From positions 1-64,000 of the forward strand of contig SCUE01000032.1 of assembly GCA_004297775.1 (NCBI GenBank): a DNA stretch of 64,000 nt, read 5' to 3'. Below, one piece after another: positions 59,478 through 64,000 of the stretch. The DNA comes from Chloroflexota bacterium. Its GTDB lineage: Bacteria > Chloroflexota > UBA6077 > FW602-bin22. The notes below the pieces were generated by a model, which had not been told where the DNA came from, did not search any database, and worked only from the letters and a program-made list of their open reading frames with translations. The translations under genes were made by a program, and so were the position numbers. Numbering within the stretch: position 1 is the first letter of the stretch; each line of letters begins with the position of its first letter.

Positions 59478-60332
59478 CTAGCGCAGGTATGGGCCGATCT
59501 CGGCGCGCGCCCATGCCACCGACGTATCGACGTAGGCCGGGATGTCCGTCCCCGGATCGAGGTAGAACGGCTCGATCAAGAGCGGGATGTCGAGTCCGCC
59601 GGGCGTCCGCTCGGCAATGAGACTGATGATCGCGCGGTTGTCGGTGTGGCCGGCGCCGAGCGGTACCCCGACCGCCCGCGCTCCGCGCGCCTCGCCGGTC
59701 GCGAACGGCGTGACCGCCACGTCCTTGAGGTGGCTGCTGACGATGTACGGCAGCAGCGCCCGCGCGCATTCGACCGGATCCTCGAAGACCGAGTACGCGT
59801 TGCCGGTGTCGATCTGGACGCCCAGATTCGGCCGATCGGCCTTGGCGATGATCCGGGCGATCTCGTGCCCGCGCCAGTCGCAGTGGTTCTCGAGGGCAAT
59901 CGTCACCCCGGCCGAGGCGACGTTGTCGGCCAGCCGACGCAGGTTTCCGGCCAGGATCTCCTGTCGCTCGGGCAGCGGCAACCCGGCCGTCCAGCGGTGC
60001 GTCGTCAGCATCGGGCCGGATGGCGTGCCGACAATGCGCGTGCCGAGGTGCTTGCGCGCCGTCAGGATGATGCCGGTGATCCGCTCGATCTCCCGATCGG
60101 CCTCGGAGCCAGTCAGGTAGAAGTTCGCGCCGGTGCCAAACCCAACGAGATCGACACCGCGCCGCGCGGCGACATTCGCCGCCTTCTCGAGGTAGGCCGG
60201 ATCGAGATTGAGCGTCCGCAGCGACACGTTGAAGCAATCGAGGCCCAGTTCGGCCGATCGTTCGATGCGTCCAATGATCGGATCGACATCATCCGGGACC
60301 GGGATCAGGCCGGGTACCGCGCCCAGTTTCAT
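59478..60332 (-). CDS. sugar phosphate isomerase/epimerase-type protein (paralogue A)
   Basis: A 284-residue TIM-barrel protein. GTGANFYLTGS near 68; TIALENHCDWRGHEIARII near 147 (metal Glu, His); VQIDTGNAYSVFEDPVECARALLP near 172 (metal Asp); VSSHLKDVAVTPFATGEARG near 200; GAGHTDN near 226; LLIEPFYLDPGTD near 255. It shares every one of these segments with the next gene, so the two are duplicates. ATG 60332 has AGGAGATAG upstream. Confidence 0.85.
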   Translation of the reverse strand: MKLGAVPGLIPVPDDVDPIIGRIERSAELGLDCFNVSLRTLNLDPAYLEKAANVAARRGVDLVGFGTGANFYLTGSEADREIERITGIILTARKHLGTRIVGTPSGPMLTTHRWTAGLPLPERQEILAGNLRRLADNVASAGVTIALENHCDWRGHEIARIIAKADRPNLGVQIDTGNAYSVFEDPVECARALLPYIVSSHLKDVAVTPFATGEARGARAVGVPLGAGHTDNRAIISLIAERTPGGLDIPLLIEPFYLDPGTDIPAYVDTSVAWARAEIGPYLR

Positions 60333-60405
60333 GATCTATCTCCTGTGGCTTTCACGGATGGCGGACCGGCGGCGGACGCGATGGCCGCCGCCGATCTCGC
60401 TGTTG

Positions 60406-61257
60406 TTACGTCAAGTACGGCGCGAGCGCCTTGCGCGCCCAATCGATACTCGTCTGCAGGAACGCGATGCCGTCGACCCCTTCCGGCATGTAGAACGGCT
60501 CGACCATCAACGCGATCGACTGCGAATCGGGCGAGTGCGCGCTCAGGATCCGGCAGATCTCGGCGTTATCGACGTGGCCCTCGCCGAGCGGAACGCTCAC
60601 GCCGCGCGTGCCCTTGGCGTCGCCAGTCGCGAACGGCGTGACGTGGATGTCCTTGAGGTGGACGCTGACGACCCACGGCGCCATCGCCCGCGCGCAGTCG
60701 ATCGGCTCCTCGAACACCGAGAAGGCGTTGCCGGTGTCGAGCTGCATCATGAGATTCTGGCGATTCGCGCCGCGCACGATGTCGACGACCTCGTGGCCGC
60801 GCCAGTCACAGTGGTTCTCCAGGCCGAGCGTCACGCCGGCGCCGGCGACCGCGTCGGCCAGCGCGCCCAGGTTGATTGAGAGCGTCGCCTTGCGTTCGTC
60901 CAGCGGCGGACCGGGGGCGAAGCGATGGTGCGTCAGCATCGGCCCTGGCGCCAGGCTGCTGAACGTCGTGCCGAGGTGCTTGCGGGCGAAGATGATCTGC
61001 TCCGCAACACGCGCCACCTCGGCCTTCGCCTCGTCGCCGTGGAGGTAGAAGTTGCCGCCAGTGCCGAGTCGCAGCTCGATTCCCTTGCTCGCCGCCAGGT
61101 CGGCGACTTCTTTCAGATAGTCCGGCTTCTGCCACTCGGGACGAACGAATACGCCGAGCACGTTCAGGCCCATTGAGGCGGCCTTCTCGACCCGCCACTT
61201 CAGCGGGTCGGCGCCCTCCGGCGGCGGTAGAAGCGTAATGACTGATCCCAGCTTCAT
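60406..61257 (-). CDS. sugar phosphate isomerase/epimerase-type protein (paralogue B)
   Basis: A 283-residue paralogue of the gene at 59478: GTGGNFYLHGD, LGLENHCDWRGHEVVDIV, MQLDTGNAFSVFEEPIDCARAMAP, VSVHLKDIHVTPFATGDAKG, GEGHVDN and LMVEPFYMPEGVD. The full metal ligand set is kept, so both copies should be active, perhaps on different epimers. AAGGAGGAAG precedes the ATG at 61257. Duplication in tandem within a catabolic operon. Confidence 0.85.
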   Translation of the reverse strand: MKLGSVITLLPPPEGADPLKWRVEKAASMGLNVLGVFVRPEWQKPDYLKEVADLAASKGIELRLGTGGNFYLHGDEAKAEVARVAEQIIFARKHLGTTFSSLAPGPMLTHHRFAPGPPLDERKATLSINLGALADAVAGAGVTLGLENHCDWRGHEVVDIVRGANRQNLMMQLDTGNAFSVFEEPIDCARAMAPWVVSVHLKDIHVTPFATGDAKGTRGVSVPLGEGHVDNAEICRILSAHSPDSQSIALMVEPFYMPEGVDGIAFLQTSIDWARKALAPYLT

Positions 61258-61299
61258 TGACTTCCTCCTTTGCTTGTTCTTGCTTCCCTGACAACGCGA

Positions 61300-62352
61300 T
61301 CAGATCCCGGGCAAATGCCCATCGAGCGGGAACGAGACTTCCTGGCCGGTCGCGATCGACTCGGCCGCCGCTTCGAGAATCTCCTGGGCATCGCGGCTGA
61401 CGCGCGCGCTGACGAGCCCCTCGATCGGCTTGCCCTCGCGAATGCGCGAGATGAAGTATTCGGGCGCGTTCCGTTCGCCTTCCAGCAATGGCGGAGCCTC
61501 GACGATGGTCGGCTCCTTCTCGCCGCGTTTGATCATCGTGACGCCGGCGGCGTCGCGCGCGCCGTGCGCGACCAGCGTTCCCTCGACGCCGTAGACGACC
61601 GGTCCGGCGGTCGGCAGTCCACCGACCCACGACCAGCTCGTCTCGGCGACCGCGATCGCGTTCGGGTAGCGCAGCAGAATGACCGCGTTGTCGAGATCGG
61701 AGTCGGCTTCCTTGGTCAGTCGTCCGCCCATCGCCATCACGCGGCTCGGTCGGCCGAGGAACCAGCGGCAGACCGTCGCGCTGTAGCCGCCCTGGTCGAC
61801 CAGCGCGCCGACACCATTCCGATCGGCGTCGTACAACCAGTCGCAGAAGATCGGCGAGCAGCCGATCTCGCGGGGACCGGCGTGACCGCCCGAGTACCGC
61901 AGCTTGAACACGTCGCCGATCGCGCCATCGCTGGTCAGCCGGTAGGCGTGGCGTAACTTCGCGTTCCAGTTGTGCGGCCAGTTCACCATCACGTGCGTGC
62001 CGTGGCGCGCGCCAGCCGCGGACAGTTCGTCCGCGCCGGCCAGATCGGCCGCCATCGGCTTCTCGATCATCGCGTGGAGGCCGAGCGTGCAAGCGCGGGC
62101 CGCCCACGCCGCCGACTCGCGGTTGTCGCCGAAAACGAACACGGCCTGGAGATCATGCTTCTTGTCGAGGATCGCGTCGTAGTCGTCGAAGGTCGGCTTC
62201 CCGTAGCGGGCCGCGAACCGCTCGCGCAGCGCGGCGTCCGGTTCCGCCGCGGCAACGATCTCGGCGCCATCAATCTTGCCGAGGTTTTCGAGATTGCTCC
62301 AGATGTGATCGTGCGTCAGCCCGATGACGCCGACGCGGATACGCGCGGCCAT
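61300..62352 (-). CDS. Gfo/Idh/MocA-family oxidoreductase
   Basis: A 350-residue enzyme. RVGVIGLTHDHIWSNLENL replaces the usual GxGxxG loop with GLTHDH, so the dinucleotide-binding turn is atypical. IEKPMAADLAGADEL near 95 has the catalytic Lys. GVGALVDQGGYSATVCRWFLG near 187 holds the D/Y region. LDKKHDLQAVFVFGDNRES forms the second strand region. The frame starts at GTG 62358; ATG 62352 is used. The altered loop may mean another cofactor mode or loss of NAD binding. Confidence 0.85.
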   Translation of the reverse strand: MAARIRVGVIGLTHDHIWSNLENLGKIDGAEIVAAAEPDAALRERFAARYGKPTFDDYDAILDKKHDLQAVFVFGDNRESAAWAARACTLGLHAMIEKPMAADLAGADELSAAGARHGTHVMVNWPHNWNAKLRHAYRLTSDGAIGDVFKLRYSGGHAGPREIGCSPIFCDWLYDADRNGVGALVDQGGYSATVCRWFLGRPSRVMAMGGRLTKEADSDLDNAVILLRYPNAIAVAETSWSWVGGLPTAGPVVYGVEGTLVAHGARDAAGVTMIKRGEKEPTIVEAPPLLEGERNAPEYFISRIREGKPIEGLVSARVSRDAQEILEAAAESIATGQEVSFPLDGHLPGI

Positions 62353-62447
62353 TCGCACACTCCCGCGGGAGCGGCGTCAGGAGCCGCCCCCGTTCTGCCT
62401 CGATGCCACGCCATCGTATCGTTTCCGACGGCGCGCCGGAGCCGGCG

Positions 62448-63206
62448 CTACTTGATCGTGTGACCGCCATCGACGACCAGGGCCGTGCCGGTCGTGAAGT
62501 GCGCCTCGTCCGAGGCCAGGTACAGCACCGCGTAGGCGACATCGTTTGGCTGGCCGAGCTCCGGAATCAGGTAGTCGAGCCGCATCTGGTCCATGAACGC
62601 GCGATCGTTCTGCAGCGCCACGTTCATCCCCGAGAACGTGAACCCCGGACAGACCGCATTGACGCGAATCTTGTGCGGCGCCAGTTCGACCGCCAGCGTC
62701 CGTGTGACGCCGACGACCGCGGATTTCGACGCGGTGTAGGCAGTGAGATTCTGGAGGCCGATGTAGGCGAGATCGGAACCGGTGTTCACGATCGCGCCGC
62801 CGCCCTGCGCGATCATCTGGCGCGCGGCGTACTTCACCGTGAACAACATTCCCTTGCAGTTGATCGCGAACGTCTCGTCGATCGCCTCGGCGGTCAACTC
62901 CGTGATCGGTCCGTCCTTCGGGTGAAGGATGCCGGCGTGGTTGTGGAGAATGTCGAGCCGCCCGTAGGTTTGCACCGCGACGCGGACCATGTTCTCGCAG
63001 TCGGCCTCGCGCGAGATGTCCGATTGCACGAACGTCGCCGTGCCGCCGGCGGAGCGAATCTCCTCGATCGTCACCGTGCCACCGACGGCGTTCCGATCCG
63101 CGCCGACCACGCGCGCGCCCTCGCGGGCAAAGAGCAACGCGGTTGCCTTGCCGATCCCCGAGGCCACCCCGGTGATGAGCGCGACCTTGCCTTCGACTCG
63201 CCCCAT
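62448..63206 (-). CDS. short-chain dehydrogenase/reductase (SDR)
   Basis: A 252-residue classical SDR. LITGVASGIGKATALLFAREG is the cofactor motif TGxxxGxG; LHNHAGIL matches the NNAG motif as HNHAG; YTASKSAVVGVTR has the catalytic Tyr and Lys; NTGSDLAYIGL gives the Ser region; VNAVCPGF is the usual PG motif. An Asp at the end of strand 2 (VGADRNA) suggests NAD rather than NADP. ATG 63206 with GGAG seven bases upstream. It probably oxidises a sugar or hydroxy acid in the same pathway. Confidence 0.92.
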   Translation of the reverse strand: MGRVEGKVALITGVASGIGKATALLFAREGARVVGADRNAVGGTVTIEEIRSAGGTATFVQSDISREADCENMVRVAVQTYGRLDILHNHAGILHPKDGPITELTAEAIDETFAINCKGMLFTVKYAARQMIAQGGGAIVNTGSDLAYIGLQNLTAYTASKSAVVGVTRTLAVELAPHKIRVNAVCPGFTFSGMNVALQNDRAFMDQMRLDYLIPELGQPNDVAYAVLYLASDEAHFTTGTALVVDGGHTIK

Positions 63207-63310
63207 GCGTCGCTCCTCTCCGGATCGCCGACCGGCCAGATCTGCCTGATCGGCGCGCGCGATCCTTGCCTCCCTCGGGAAGCGGCGTTGCCGCCGTCCC
63301 CGAGCCCGAA

Positions 63311-64000
63311 TCAGTCCTCGACGATCGCGACCGCGCGGACCGGCGCTGCGGTCGTCCCATTCCACTTGATCGGGAAACAGGAGATCTTGAAGCCGTGCGA
63401 GCGGCCAATCTTGTCGAGGTTGGTCAGGTTTTCGAGATGCCAGTAATCGTGATCGACCATGACGCGATGGGCTTCCCAGAACTGCTTCCGCTCGAACATC
63501 GCCCAGACCGGCGGATCGAACGTGATCGCGTCGATGCCCATCACCTGGACGCCCTGCTCGATCAGCCAGATCGTCGCCTCGGCGGTCATGCCGCACTGGT
63601 CAGTCAGATACTTCTCGCTGTCCTGGTAGGCGCCCGCGCCAGTGTGGAGAAGGACGATGTCGCGCGGCTTGAGCGTATACTTGATCTTGGCGAGTTGTTC
63701 CTGGAGCTCTACCGAGGTGATCCCGGCGCCATTCTCCTTCCAGGTGAAGTCGAGGACGACGCCGTCGCCGTAGCAGAGATCGATCGGGATTCCCTCCGGC
63801 CCCGGCGCGCCCTTGCGGATGTGCTTCAACGAGTCGATGTGCGTGCCAAGGTGGTCGCTGAGAACGGCGATGTAGCTGGCCGTGAGTTCGGTTGCCCCGA
63901 ACTTCGCGGCACCGATTCGCTCGGCGAACTCTTCCCAGGACTCGTACATCACCATCGCCGGCCGCACGATCCGCGGAAAGGCGATCATCTCCTGGTGCAC
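63311..64000 (-). CDS. cyclase-family (kynurenine formamidase-like) hydrolase, 5' end outside window
   Basis: At least 229 residues, running off the right edge. LSDHLGTHIDSLKHIRKG (about 48-65) is the metal motif HxGTHxDxxxH of the cyclase family (PF04199). IVLLHTGAGAYQDSEKYL follows. MGIDAITFDPP and FWEAHRVMVDHDYWHLENLTNLDKI carry the later His and Glu residues. Members hydrolyse N-formylkynurenine, isatin or lactones. With the SDR and isomerases a lactone or cyclic amide substrate is plausible. Confidence 0.87.
   Translation of the reverse strand: MHQEMIAFPRIVRPAMVMYESWEEFAERIGAAKFGATELTASYIAVLSDHLGTHIDSLKHIRKGAPGPEGIPIDLCYGDGVVLDFTWKENGAGITSVELQEQLAKIKYTLKPRDIVLLHTGAGAYQDSEKYLTDQCGMTAEATIWLIEQGVQVMGIDAITFDPPVWAMFERKQFWEAHRVMVDHDYWHLENLTNLDKIGRSHGFKISCFPIKWNGTTAAPVRAVAIVED

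Noticed and set aside
62403-63446. 347-codon + strand frame
   Set aside because: Antisense to the SDR gene; no independent evidence.

Overview
The window is a high-GC, densely packed bacterial chromosome segment with no rRNA, tRNA, CRISPR array, transposase or phage gene that I can see. Several things point, by inference only, to an uncultured Chloroflexota-like bacterium: an exported protein ending in a long Thr-Pro repeat stretch, an archaeal/eukaryote-type prolyl-tRNA synthetase, a Bacillus-type coproporphyrin ferrochelatase, a ferredoxin-linked 2-oxoacid oxidoreductase with Hdr/ETF partners, a LLM-class flavin oxidoreductase, and many Gfo/Idh/MocA and sugar-phosphate-isomerase-type genes. 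At least eight genes have a TANNNT-like -10 box only 6 to 9 bases before the start codon and no ribosome binding site, so leaderless mRNAs appear to be common.

Layout. 1-9.2 kb: exported PT-repeat protein (partial), HAD phosphatase, an operon of sugar nucleotidyltransferase / PPi-type phosphofructokinase / PP2C phosphatase, an exported cupredoxin, a cNMP-fold/DUF2225 protein, a 29-codon small gene, an ABM-fold monooxygenase and an NHL propeller. 9.3-15.8 kb: NlpC/P60 hydrolase, small helical protein, truncated haemoglobin, UlaG-like hydrolase, Gfo/Idh oxidoreductase, MFS transporter, enolase-superfamily enzyme. 15.8-21.1 kb: prolyl-tRNA synthetase, a non-coding leader with an intrinsic terminator, a three-gene ABC-2 exporter operon and larE. 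21.1-24.1 kb: a toxin-antitoxin patch (PIN/HTH, RelE-like/AbrB-like) with a frameshifted Nudix gene and a YIP1-like membrane protein. 24.2 kb: membrane adenylate cyclase.

The centre of interest is 25.6-37.6 kb. One tightly coupled minus-strand operon encodes a four-subunit 2-oxoacid:ferredoxin oxidoreductase, a 1139-residue double HdrA-like flavoprotein with ferredoxin and MvhD-like domains, an HdrD-like CCG iron-sulfur protein, EtfA, EtfB and a TetR-type regulator with two HTH domains. A GltD/NfnB-like NAD(P)H oxidoreductase is divergently transcribed. A near-consensus promoter with a perfect 14-bp palindrome lies in the shared intergenic region. Together these look like a flavin-based electron-bifurcating or confurcating module joining ferredoxin, an ETF-level donor and NAD(P)H.

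37.7-44.6 kb: LLM flavin oxidoreductase, M20 amidohydrolase, family-5 ABC importer (binding protein and two permeases, no ATPase) and a VOC protein, probably uptake and breakdown of an amide-type compound. 44.7-46.4 kb: an ECF sigma factor fused in frame to a bifunctional-nuclease (BFN/DUF151) domain with a strong internal ribosome binding site, and a GNAT acetyltransferase. 46.6-50.2 kb: radical SAM/SPASM protein, ferrochelatase and porphyrinogen oxidase, a haem operon of the coproporphyrin type. 50.3-53.4 kb: amidohydrolase, MoaD-like protein and tungsten/molybdenum aldehyde:ferredoxin oxidoreductase. 53.6-64.0 kb: two sugar or sugar-acid catabolic gene groups (Gfo/Idh, four xylose-isomerase-like TIM-barrel proteins, VOC, SDR, cyclase-family hydrolase), separated at 56.2-58.4 kb by a decaying toxin island (Fic, RelE, RHH antitoxin, HicBA).
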